Shown here: positions 36,264 through 46,260 of the stretch, in pieces
How positions within the stretch are numbered: position 1 is the stretch's first letter
Layout: each line of letters opens with the position of its first letter
Assembly (NCBI GenBank): GCA_016748015.1
Contig: JAAOMT010000128.1
Span: 2,656,261-2,720,260 of the forward strand
DNA from: Geosiphon pyriformis
Lineage: Eukaryota > Glomeromycota > Glomeromycetes > Archaeosporales > Geosiphonaceae
Direction of reading: 5' to 3'
DNA length: 64,000 nucleotides
Program-made: the position numbers and the translations under genes
Notes under the pieces: generated by a model
Databases searched by the model: none
Seen by the model: the letters and a program-made list of their open reading frames with translations, nothing else
Told to the model about the DNA's origin: nothing

Positions 36264-37450
36264 TTATCTTTTTATATAATGTTCAATTAAAACTACTGGT
36301 TCTAAATTTCGCAGAATCTGATCTTGTAATACTAGTGGTATTTGTGTTCCAATTCTAAGTGTTTGTGTTGTTATTACTGGTTTGTTGTAATATAATTTCA
36401 GCTGGTTGCCATGTGCTGCTTTTCTTAAAATTTTCTCATCCAGTCTTAACTTGTATGCTCCATTACCAAGTATTTCATAAATATAGAATGGTCCATTCCA
36501 CTTGTAGTCAAACTTTCTACTCCATTGCTTTTCTGCTTTGGTACAATGCAACAATACTTTGTCTCCTATTTTATAGCTAATTATATTATCTAGTAACTGG
36601 TTATCATGTCTCACTTTTTGTTGTGCTTGTGACTGTTCAATATTTTGAGCTGCTTTTCTTCTTTTGTTCTCCAAAATTTCCATTAACTTATATGTTCTTT
36701 TAAGTATTGTTTCGTGGAATGTTGTTTCTGTAATAATTTTATTTAGATAAGTTGGAATAGTAAGTTTAATTAGTAATATGGTCTTTCTTCCATAAACCAA
36801 TTCAAATGGTGTAAATTGTATAGTATTTTGTTTTAATGTCTTATATGCTAATAAAACTGCTAGTATGAACAAATCCCATTCTTTTTCATGTTCATTGCTG
36901 ATTTTGGCTAATGCTTCACATAGTGTACAGTTAAATTGTTCAACTAATTCATTTGTTTGGAGGTGGTATGGTAATGATAATCGTTGTTTAATTCCAAATT
37001 TTTGGCTGAGCTTATTTAGTGTACTGTTTACGAAATGTGTCTCTTGGTCTGACAACAATTCTTGTGGACATCTATGGCAGCAAATTAAATCTTCATGTAC
37101 AAAGTGGGCTACAGATATAGCATCAGCTGTTTAAATGGCTCTGGCTTCTGGCCATTTAGTAAAGTAATCTACTGCTACTGCAATATAACAATTGTTTCTT
37201 GCTGTTATTGGTAATGGTCTAACTAAATCAATTCCAATTCTATCAAATAGTTGTCCAACTTTTATGGGTCTTAGTGGTTCTGTTGTTTTTGTTCCTCCTT
37301 TTCATTGGCATGGGTCACAATTTTTTATTTATTGGATAATATCTGAGTGCATTTTTGGCCAATAATAATGACTAGTTGTATGTTAAATAATTGCTTCTTT
37401 TCCAAAATGGCCTGAATGGATATCTGAGTGTATGTTAAATAAGATAGTTT
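36264..37450 (-). pseudogene. Element D integrase
   Basis: Gypsy-type integrase, downstream of RNase H. The N-terminal HHCC zinc region lies at about 37290-37440 (LFNIHSD, GHFGK, NCDPC). The catalytic core has GIDLVRPL, AVDYFTKWPEA, LLSDQETHFVN (usual DQGTHF, so G became E) and VEQFNCTLCEAL for the final glutamate (E then QFN). The C-terminal part contains KIGDKVLLHCTKAEKQW and WNGPFYIYEILGNGAYKL, like the usual post-core domain. 37058-36264 is open for 264 codons. A frameshift separates it from RNase H. Confidence 0.88.
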
Positions 37451-37679
37451 CTTTTTTATTTTTGGTTATAACTTTCAATGAATTATCTAGATTTTGTTGA
37501 TTCTGGTAATAAAGTATGTAGTTTTAAATAAAATAATGTTTTGATAATTTCTGAAACTTAATTAGTTCTTTTATTGGTGTGTTTTCATCTAGCTGTAGTG
37601 TTCTCAAGTATTGGCTAAGATTTTTGTAAAGGTAATTGTCCATTGTTTATGAATTGGTTGTTGTTTGATGGTTTTTATG

Positions 37680-39030
37680 TGTGTTTCATTCGCGACAAAC
37701 AGTCAGCATTGGCATTTTTGGTACCTTCTTTGTATTTGATGATATAATTGTATAGTGCTAATATTTGTGACCATCTGGCATATTTTCTTTTCAGCACTTT
37801 TTTGTTATTTAATCAGACCAGACCTCTATAATCTGTGGTAATATCAAAGGGTTTGTACTATAAATATGTGTCAAAGTAAACACAACTCCAGACTACTGCT
37901 AAGTATTTCAGTTTGTGTGTTGCATAGTTTTGCTCTGCCATACTGAGACTTCTACTAGTATAAGCAATTACACGTTCTCTTCCATTATTATCTTTTTGTG
38001 AAAGAATGGCTTCAAGTCTCGTTCCAAAGGCATCTGTGGCCAAAATGAATTTCTTGTTGAAATCCAAATAGATTATTATTGGTGATTCAATAAGCTTTTG
38101 CCTAAAGTACTCAAAAGCTTTTTGCTGTGTTTTGGTCCATTCGAATTTCACATTTTTGGATAGTAGATAATTAAGAGGTTTGGTGATGTTTGAAAATTTT
38201 TCTACAAAGCAGCAGTAGTATGATGTGAGTCCTAAAAAGCTTCTAACTTCTAAAACGTTTTGAGATACTGGAAAATTTTTTACTTTGTCTATTTTTGATG
38301 GATCTGGTTTTATTCTATCTTTTCCAACTACGTGTCCTAAAAATGCTAGCTCATTTTTTCCAAAGAAACATTTTTTTAGATTTAGTTTAAGTCTAGTGTG
38401 TTTCAATCTCTCAAAAACTTGTTGTAAATGTTGGAGATGATCTGTGAATTTTGACGAGAAAACATTTGTATTATCCAAGTAAACAACAACAAATTGCCAT
38501 AGAATTCCAGAGTAAATTACGTCCATTAGTCTTTGGAATGTCACAGGAGTGTTTGTTAATTCAAATGGCATTATATTGAACTCATAATTGCCATTTTGTG
38601 TTGTAAATGCTGTTTTGTGTCTATCTTTTGGGTCCATTTCAACCTGCCAGTATCTACTGGTCAAGTTAAGTGTAGAAAACCATTTTGCTCCTTCAAAAAC
38701 GTCAAAGATTTCGTCAATTAATGGTATTGAGTATAAGTCTTTGGTTGTTTTGCTATTTAGTTTGCAATAGTTGATGCAAAATCAAATTTTTCCATTCTTT
38801 TTCCTTACTAAAACAACTGGTGAAGACCATGGGCTTATTGATGGTTGAATTATTCCTTTTTCCAACATGCTTTGGACTTCTTCTCTGATAAAATTATGCT
38901 CCATTGGTAGAATACAGTAAGTGCATTGTTTTTCAGGTCTGGCATCCCCAGTGGAAATTTGGTGTTAAACCAAGTTGGTTTTTCCAAATTCGCCATTTCA
39001 TGAAAATATATCAGAGTATTTTAAAATTAA
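37680..39030 (-). pseudogene. Element D reverse transcriptase and RNase H
   Basis: RT at about 38180-39030 and RNase H at about 37690-38180. Open from 38664 to 37858 with SRYWQVEMDPKDRHKTAF, MPFELTNTPVTFQRLMD, HLQQVFERLK and FLGHVVGKDRIKPDPSK. RNase H shows ILATDAFGTRLEAILSQK. The catalytic box at 38470-38481 is YLDN: the second metal-binding aspartate of YLDD is asparagine (GAY to AAT). So even the best-preserved element in the window cannot reverse transcribe its own RNA. A few stops lie in the N-terminal part. Confidence 0.92.
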
Positions 39031-39129
39031 TGCTTTTAATTGTCACTGTTGGTCCAGATCCATTGTTCTAATGTTTAATTTGGCCAATTTTTCTGGCATA
39101 AATTGATAGCATTCCAATGGTTGTTGCCA

Positions 39130-39420
39130 ATTTATTGAAGTGAGTTCACAGTAAAGGGCGATTTCTGGGAAATTTAGAATTTCTTGTGGTGTTGATGTGT
39201 TTTCTAGCTCCGTTCCAAGATATCCCATGATGGTGTTTTCTGGAATGTATATGAACTCTTTTGTGGTATTTGTGATAAGAATTTTTATCTATTGTGTTTT
39301 GTCAGCTGGAATAAAAAGGTTAGTAAATCCTATGAGAAACTGTTGGCAAGTTTCTGGGTAGGGCTCGAATATTAGATTTATATCTTTTATTGTTCTTTTT
39401 ATTTTAATTTCTGATTTTCC
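39130..39420 (-). pseudogene. Element D dUTPase-RT linker domain
   Basis: Same position as the linker in B and E: IGFTNLFIPADKTQ, then a break, then GYLGTELENTSTPQEIL and the run up to RT. It keeps the GFTNLFIPA counterpart of GLINIYISA in E. Likely a beta-rich spacer between dUTPase and RT. Confidence 0.55.
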
Positions 39421-39510
39421 ATAAGGCGTGAGTGTGATTGACCACTTAATTTTAATTAATTCACCTTTTTCTTCTATTGTTTCAGTGAAATTTGCTTCAA
39501 TTCTTTTTTC

Positions 39511-39942
39511 TGTCGATCCGAAACCAAAAATTCTTTTCATTGTTTGTATCAATTTCTCACAATTTTCCACTGGCACAAATTTCCCAATTTTTACTAATGG
39601 TAGAAAAATTGGTTGTGCAATTTTCTCCTTAGATTTGATGATATAAGATTTTTCTGAATTGTTCTGTAGCAAAACCATCAAATTTCCAGTGTATTCAAAG
39701 TCAATTACTCCTTCTTGAACACTTATTTCTTTTTTTGCGAGGCTTGATCGTAATGCTATTTGAACCATTATTCCTAATGGAATTTCAACTGCTATTTTTA
39801 GGTCAATTTTGGTGATGCTTCTGAGTGGTAACATTGTAGATTGGTCTTCTGGATAACATAGATCGAATCCGGCATCAGTTAGATAGGCTCTTTCGGGTAT
39901 TATTCCTAAGTGTTTATTGTCATAGTATTGGATGTTGATCAT
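39511..39942 (-). CDS. Element D dUTPase domain, all five motifs intact
   Basis: A trimeric-type dUTPase domain inside the polyprotein; it would hydrolyse dUTP to dUMP and so limit uracil in the cDNA. Counting from 39942: motif 1 TDAGFDL (residues 22-28), motif 2 IPLGIMVQIALRSSLA (54-69), motif 3 EGVIDFEYTGN with the catalytic aspartate 81 and the base-binding tyrosine 84, motif 4 KEKIAQPI (105-112), motif 5 IFGFGST (138-144). The frame stays open to 39289, covering the start of the linker domain. All key residues are present, which is striking in an otherwise damaged element. It is part of the gag-pol frame and not a separate gene. A host origin of the domain is likely but unproven. Confidence 0.92.
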
Positions 39943-40074
39943 CTGTTCTAGGTCAATATAAGCTACAAATTTTTCTGACTCAGGACTGTTAGGTGAGTTT
40001 TGTTGATTTATTAATTAATTTTGAGACTGCTGATTCTCAATTTCCATTTTTTTTTCTAAGTCCCTTTTGTCTTA

Positions 40075-40122
40075 ACACTCTTCACAGCATTGATTTTGGC
40101 ATGGAATAAGACAGTTTTCGCA
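40075..40122 (-). pseudogene. Element D second Cys motif
   Basis: Upstream of the dUTPase the frame reads CENCLIPCQNQCCEEC, that is C-x2-C-x3-C-x4-C-x2-C with one extra cysteine. It matches CDYCLIPCNFQYCNEC in B and CDYCLIFCDFQYCNEC in E. A TAA stop follows at once (40072-40074). Probably a small zinc-binding fold. Confidence 0.7.
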
Positions 40123-40269
40123 GAGGTAAGTGTTGATTTAAGTGAGGTATTGTTCTTGCTCTTGTCGAGTGGAACATAGTTGTTGGTAGTAGTCCTGGAA
40201 TTTGTCCACTGGGTCAAACATGTTGTAGCTGGCGACTTCATCGGCTACTTTGGCTGACTCTTTCCAACA

Positions 40270-40690
40270 TCATATTTTTTTGGTGGTTCCTCTTCTTACT
40301 TTGGCCTGTGCAGTATTGTACAACTCATCCTCGTCATGTGGGTAATGCTGCAGTCTTCTTACTGCTCTATTGAACACTGCTTCAAATGACATTCTTCCTC
40401 TTACCCAGTCACAGATGAGGATTGTGTATTGGCAAGTTGCATCACATGTCCCTCCTTTGCCTGGCATGTTAATTCAGTCGCACTCTTTTGGCAATGGTTC
40501 TTTATCCCATTTTCCATGTCTTTCTGAATAACTGTATTTTTCTTTGTTACAACAGTTACAATAGTAATGGGTGGGGTTTCTTGGGTCTTTGTCTGGTGTG
40601 CTGCATGCAGTTATGAACAAAAGTTTCTTATTGTAAACTGAGCATTCTAGCTTTGATTTGCATTGCTGGTGGTTTTTTCATGGACTTATC
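40270..40690 (-). pseudogene. Element D cysteine-rich module between protease and dUTPase
   Basis: About 140 residues. The first half has CKSKLECSVYNKKL, TACSTPDKD, HYYCNCC and RHGKWD; a stop follows near 40470. The second half is open (40467-40270): GGTCDATCQYTILICDWVR, AVFNRAVRRLQHYPHDEDEL, AQAKVRRG. E has the same order (47486-47870: CLKLVCINCGKKL, GTCCGDNEE, FYCYPC, MCDKLC, WKQAVKHLDRCPHDDNKIW). The Cys pairs suggest zinc sites, followed by a helical part with an invariant PHD acid block. It is not a CCHC knuckle or the integrase HHCC. I know no name for it. Confidence 0.75.
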
Positions 40691-40869
40691 TGGTTCTATT
40701 TGGATCTTCTTTCACTCCTCCAAGTTGGTACAGCTGGTAGTCCTGTTCTTTGGTCATCAGCCCATGAGAGCTGATAAGTTTTGATGACTGGTAGGGCTGG
40801 ATTTTTTTCAAATTCAAAAGTGGGTCTTTGGTTGGTGCTGGGTTTTTGGAAATGGCCACATGTGACTGG

Positions 40870-41235
40870 AATTCTGGCATGGTGGCTATTATAGCTGATA
40901 AAAAGCTTTTGGGTAGTCCAGTCTAATGTGGTGTTGGCTTTTGTTAACCAGTCATTCTCTACTAATGTTTGATATTGTGTAGCGTCCATTACTAATACTT
41001 TTGTAGGTATTATTATGCCATTAATTTCAAAAGGGAATGTGTCAATTTTGCCATAAAGCAGCTTGGTACTTCTATCAGCTGTTATAATTTGGAATGTTGT
41101 GGCACGATCAACTTTGAAACCCAGTTGGTTTACTAGTTGAAGTGTCACAATGCTTCCGGCAGATCCACTGTCTAAGATAAGTTTAATTAGTGTGTTGTTT
41201 ACTTTTGCTTCCATGTACATAGCAGTAATTGAGCA
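40870..41235 (-). CDS. Element D aspartic protease domain
   Basis: A retropepsin-like protease in frame between gag and the Cys module. The active site LILDSGSAGSI keeps the DSG triad (41164-41172). Then come LVNQLGFKVDRA, FQIITADRSTKLLYG, a flap-like VLVMDATQYQT and ENDWLTKANTTLDW. The block is open for 174 codons (41220-40696). It would cut the polyprotein into its parts. In B and E the same triad is mutated (DSR, NSG). Confidence 0.88.
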
Positions 41236-41550
41236 TTCTTTGTCTAATGCTGCTTCACTAATAAGTTTTCTGATATATTAAGATAAGTTGGCTGGAAATT
41301 TGAGTAGTTTGTGTTTGTTTGCTGATTAGGTTTTACATGATTAGAATTTCTAGTAATAATCACGTTTTGACCTAATATTGGCTGGCTTCAAAACTCTGGA
41401 TGCCAGTTTAGATTTGGAATCACTGGTTATTGCTGGTAAGTTCCTTGATTTTGGTACATAGTAAGGTATTAACATGATATTGGCATATATTGATTTCTGA
41501 GCATTTGGGGGGGGTACATAATAATTATTTTTGCATGTCTTTTGTATCAT

Positions 41551-43230
41551 TCACATTTGACATTGGCCAATCAAATGTTCTATGCATTTACAAAAATGGC
41601 AGGTGCGTGTTTCTGTTTTGAAGTCCTGATGCGACAAACAATTATTTTGGCTACTACTGAATTCTTGGTTGTGTCTTTGAAGTGTTTGGTATGTGTTATT
41701 TCTTTCTGGGTCTGAGATGAGATAACTTTCCATTTTCTTAAAGAGTTTCTCCCCTAATTGTGCTACTTTTTTCTTTAAAGTTTCTGTCTTGTTATTTTTA
41801 ATCACTATGTTAACTATTTGACTATGGTTAGCTTCTTTCTCAGCCGATTCAAGGGCTTTGGTAAGTGTAATAGCTTCTGATAAGGAATTAGGGTGGGCAG
41901 AATGTACTCTTCCTAAAATGCTGCTTTTTAATCCTCTAATAAATTGATTTAAAACCTGAGGATTGGTATAGTATCCTTGTTCAATCATTTCAATCTGACA
42001 GTGAATTTGATTGAATCGAGCAAGGTATTGGGTAACAGTTTCACCTGTACTTTGCTTGATAGTATTGAATTCGTTCTGCAGTTGGATTATGATGTTTGGG
42101 TCATTAAAATACTCCAAGAGTGCATTTTTGAATTCAGTAAAGCTCATGGGTTTTGTTTTCAAGCTTTGATATCATGAGTCAGCAGTGCCTTTCAGGAAGA
42201 AAGATAATATTTGGATTGCTCTTTGATCATTCCAGTTATTTGCCTGAATGACTTTTTGTGCTTCTCTGAGCCACGTGTACATGTTTGTTTCTTCTTTCTC
42301 TCCTGAGAAATCCATTAATCGTGCAATGTATGGTGTGGTCATTTCATCATTGTTTTCTGTTGGTGGGTTTATTGGTCTAAGAAAAAGTGGGATGATATTT
42401 CCTTGAACGCCCCTAAAGGTGGCTTCTCTTATATCTGGTTCTTCCTCTTGATCATGAGTTTCTTGGTTTCTGAACTGGCTGCTTGTTCTTGTGACTGGTC
42501 TTGTGCTTGTTTTTTCACTGGTTTCTTCGGATTCTGATTCAGACTCCTCTTCACAGTTTTCAAACCCTGCTCTGAATTTTGGTTGAAAAAGGGGTTTTTG
42601 AAATAGTGATGAATATCTTTCTATTATTGGTATATTTCTCCAATCACATTATTTAAGTTTATCAGTATAATTAGAAGTTCTTGGTGTTTGTAGGATTGAT
42701 ATGAATAATGATGCAGCTCCTAATGAGAGTTGGATTTTATTATCTGAGAAAAAATGATAAGATTTTTCTTCTGACGAATGAAGGCATTGTTTTTTTACTG
42801 ATTGTATGACATTTTTCTTGGGTGTTTGGGCAGGTATTCCTAATTTTTGCTGATTTTCTTCATGATTAATTTCTAGATTGTGGACACATTCTCTGGTGTT
42901 CTTTGTGGATATTGGGTAATTTTTGTTGGCATATTGCTCAATTTTATGATGAATTTGAACAATAGTCATGGCTAATGCTGTTGTTTCTTTTGTAGTAAAT
43001 TGAGATAATTCCTTATATAATTGATGTTTTGCGTCATTTGGTTTTTCTTCTCTTCCTATGTAATAATTTATTCTGGTGTTAATGTAATAGGTGAAGACGT
43101 TTTCAGCTAGACAACACTCTTCTGGTAATCTAAAATCACTTTGATGTTGTAAATAAAGGGCATGGCAGAATTCAACAACAGTGAGGTTAGAAGTTTTTGT
43201 TGCCACTTTGGGTTTTCTTTTTTTTAGCAA
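41551..43230 (-). pseudogene. Element D gag
   Basis: Gag is encoded in one frame from an ATG at 43230, 43 bases after the primer site. The N-terminal block (43230-42649) has LAENVFTYYINTRINYYIG, matching FNFYINKRISYLLG of B. An acidic stretch (EEESESESEE) and the capsid-like core follow (FTEFKNALLEYFNDP, TVTQYLARFNQIH, VLNQFIRGLKSSI). It ends with a zinc knuckle CHFCKCIEHLIGQC (41560-41601, C-x2-C-x4-H-x4-C). Three stops are seen near 42648, 42163 and 41551; the second lies where W is expected. The protease follows in the same frame. Confidence 0.88.
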
Positions 43231-43270
43231 TAAATTATTGTTAATTATTAGTTTTTTTTAATTTTCTTTC

Positions 43271-43286
43271 CTCATAGGGTTCACCA
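43271..43286 (-). promoter_or_regulatory. Primer binding site of element D
   Basis: Two bases from the 5' LTR the minus strand reads TGGTGAACCCTATGAG, complementary to a tRNA 3' end ...AGGGTTCACCA. It differs from the site used by B and E, so D uses another primer. The tRNA was not identified. Confidence 0.7.
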
Positions 43287-43288
43287 AA

Positions 43289-44128
43289 TGTTATGGGATG
43301 GTTTTCTTGGTATATTTTAATTGTTGATCTCCTGTTTTTAATTGTAATTAGTCTTTCGTGAGTTTCTCTATTTTATGTGTTGGATATTAATGATAATGTA
43401 CTGAAGGTTTTCTCTTAATGTTATGATGTAAGTCTTCTCTTTAATTCTAGTTGTCTTTATATGTTGTGTATTCCTTCCCAGAGACTAATCTGAAATCTAT
43501 CCACTGTCTAAGGTCTTCTCTGAGGCTATCCTTGCAATTGCTTAATGTGTTTCTCTAATCTAGAAACACAGAATGTTAATGGTCTTTTTGCAATTTCTCT
43601 AAGTATATAATAAAGCTTTTTCAATTTAATTACTAATCACGTAAATAATCTTGATCAGGGATTATTCTTCCAAAGAGTTCAAAGATGAAATGATAGTTTC
43701 ATTTGTTAGAGAGAGTATGTGAATTTTATTGTTAATCTTGTAATTGTGATGTTCATTTAATTTATTATTTTTATTAATTCTTTTTGAATAAGATTTTATT
43801 TAGATATTTGTTGCTTCAAGTTGAAGCTTGTTCAATTTTTCATTATTAAAACTATTATATATATATATAATTATTGTTTTACAAAATAATGTCTTGTAAT
43901 ACTCTATTTTCATTATTTCTAAATAGTGCTTGCTGCTATTGTAAAATAGTGCTTGCTGCTTTTGTACAATAGTGCTTACTGCTATTGTAAAATAGTGCTT
44001 GCTGTTATTGCACAATAGTGCTTGCTGTTATTTGTAAATCATTTCTTTTTATAAATTATTGCTGTGCTATTTCATGATTGGCTAATTTATATTATTTATA
44101 ATTCCTATTAAATTCTTGAACTGTAACA
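43289..44128 (-). repeat. 5' LTR of element D
   Basis: An 840-base partner of 34655-35494, with no length difference. By eye about 40 positions differ, all C/T or A/G. The tandem repeat array is at 43921-44034, and the open frame seen across 43800-44015 is only this array. Confidence 0.95.
43921..44034. repeat. 24-base tandem repeats in element D 5' LTR
   Basis: Five units of AATAGTGCTTGCTGCTATTGTA type, matching the array in the other LTR with two transitions and no change in copy number. Confidence 0.85.
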
Positions 44129-44132
44129 ACAG

Positions 44133-44426
44133 ACAGCCTGGTAAAAGACCCAGAAATAAGGGTAGAATTATATATATTAACGAATAGCTTACCAGAAAGG
44201 CATGACTGCTAAAATAAACCAGCCACCAAGCTGAAAACAGAAATTGGGAAAACAACTCAACAACCAACTATATCACTGTTGAATCTCTGTCCATTATACA
44301 AAGAACTCCACAACAAAACCTTCAGATAAAACAATACCTTCAGATATCCCCAAACATTTATATCAATTAAACACCAAGTTACAAGTTTGTTATTTGTTTT
44401 GAAACTCCAAATAATTACCTGTAACA
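44133..44426 (+). repeat. 5' LTR of element E, right part
   Basis: It resumes the LTR cut by element D and ends AATTACCTGTAACA. It matches 54297-54588 of the 3' LTR base for base except for scattered, mostly transition, changes. Reading frames on its minus strand (44082-44517) are not genes. Confidence 0.92.
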
Positions 44427-44428
44427 TT

Positions 44429-44444
44429 TGGTGCTCCCTGTGAG
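44429..44444 (+). promoter_or_regulatory. Primer binding site of element E
   Basis: TGGTGCTCCCTGTGAG, two bases after the 5' LTR, the same site as in element B. The paired tRNA would end AGGGAGCACCA; not assigned. Confidence 0.72.
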
Positions 44445-44474
44445 ATATAATCCTACAGAGAACCAGCACCAATA

Positions 44475-46260
44475 ATACCCATCCAAACAGTAACAGAATC
44501 TGAAGAAACAAGGACAAACCATTTAGAATTTGTGAAATATTTATTCCAACACTACTGTCAGCATTTAAGATTAACCAACAATCACTTATCAGCAGAATTA
44601 GCTTTCAATTTCTACGTCAATAAAAGAATCTCATATTTGTTAGGAGTACCCATAGAAACCGACTCAGCTAGAGGAAACTTTTACAATGAATTAATCCAGA
44701 ATACCAGCCTACCAGCAAATTATAATTTCATAGTAATCCTCATTAAAATTAATAAAAAAATTAAAATTTACACTCAACAAAGATATCCAATTACCTACGC
44801 AAACAAAGACAAAAGAAAACTACAAATACCAGCAGTAACATCTCAAAGGATACAACTATCCACTTGGAAGAAAACAAGAGTTAAATCACCAACTAATTCC
44901 TTATACCATTATACACCTAAAAGTGTCATCAATATTACATCAGCAGGTGTGACCACATCAAATGTGACGTCAACCTTTGGATAATTTACATTTCAGAGTA
45001 AACAAAGGAAAAAAGATCTCCTAGAACCATATGGTACATATTTCAAAGAATTTAAGTCATGATCACCAATGCCATTAGGATTTTGATCTCCACTATCTCA
45101 ACCAAATTTCAGAACCACGAGTTTCTGGAAAGTAACGGAATTGGAAGGAGAACAAGAAGAAGAGAAAGAAGAATCTAAAGATCAAGAATTTACTTACCAA
45201 AACCCAATCACTGAAAACTCAGAAATTGAAACTCTGAATTTTCAAAATTTGGCAAATTCGAACAATACAAACTCCAAAACAATTAGGCAGCAAAACTTAT
45301 CTTCAGTAATTGTCATCAATCAGCCACTTCAACAACTTCTCTAATAACTACATCAACCATCTCAACAACCACAGCAGCCATTCCAACAGCCACAACAAAT
45401 GGCATACACACCAATTGCCAAAATTGAGAAATTCACTAGTGAAAAGAACGATGCCCAAGTATGGCTGAACAATATAGAAAAAGCCATTGTGGCTAATGAA
45501 TGGAATGACACCAGAGCCAGAACATGGCCAACTTATGGTACCAAAGTCTGGTCAACAAACTTCAAAATTTTAATACATTTAAAACTGAGTTCTTGAAATA
45601 TTTTAATAATAATAACAGCATTAACAGACTGGCAAACACTTTCACCACCATTAAACAAAAAGAAACAGAAGCAGTTACCACTTATTTAGGACACTTCCAC
45701 AGGAATCTGTGCCAGATCCAAGCCATTAATACCAATTATTTCACAGTGGCCCAGATCCTAAATCAGTTTATTTGCAGATTACACAGTAGTATTTTGTAAT
45801 GCATATGTCCAATGCATTTTGTCAATCTATAAGCAGCCATCACCAATGTTAGAGATTTTGAAGCAATTAAACTTGAAGCTAACTACACCCAAGCCGTTAA
45901 TCTAGTAATGAATAGATTATCTGAATTGAATTCCAAATTGAAACAATTCAGTGATTCAATTAATCAGAAGCTTGAAGAGTACTTAACTGACAATCATGCA
46001 ATTTATCAACCACTACAATGACGCAATAATTCTGAAAACACGAATCATTTTCAGAATCAGTCATGTCTATCATTGTCGACCAATCAACAGTGGCAACAGG
46101 AAATGTGTGTTTGCCATTATTGTGGTAAACAAGGACACCTACAAATTGATTGCCACCATTGCTTAAATAACCAATGATCAGGAAATCAATATCGAAACCC
46201 TGATCACCAGTTTCAAATTCTGAATAACTCTTCAAACTCAGAGCCATATCATCAGAATTA
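44475..46260 (+). pseudogene. Element E gag
   Basis: The frame starts near an ATA at 44475 that may be a mutated ATG (reading I-PIQTVTESEE). The N-terminal block has LEFVKYLFQHYCQHL and FNFYVNKRISYLLG. A Gln-rich and acidic stretch is followed by the capsid-like core (MAYTPIAKIEKFTSEKND at 45399; FLKYFNNNNSINRLANTF). A frameshift lies between 45524 and 45596. The zinc knuckle CHYCGKQGHLQIDC (46112-46153) is intact. Stops such as TGA for CGA break the frame. Gag would package the RNA. Confidence 0.85.

Larger units (their letters stand above)
34655..44128 (-). mobile_element. Element D: best-preserved Ty3/gypsy element with dUTPase
   Basis: A complete 9474-base element on the minus strand, inserted in the 5' LTR of element E. 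Both LTRs are exactly 840 bases (34655-35494 and 43289-44128). The flanks are ATAG (34651-34654) and ACAG (44129-44132); the uninterrupted E LTR has ATGG, and all three can derive from ACGG by transitions. Gag, protease, Cys module, dUTPase and RT blocks share one frame from 43230 to at least 37858. There are few stops, one frameshift between 37858 and 37058, and a mutated RT active site. Confidence 0.95.

Noticed and set aside
36359-37134. Plus-strand frames across element D integrase
   Set aside because: They are shadows of the minus-strand integrase, which has clear domain motifs.
39289-39942. dUTPase as a host gene or a viral insertion
   Set aside because: It is in frame with protease and RT of an element with two LTRs, a primer site and a polypurine tract.
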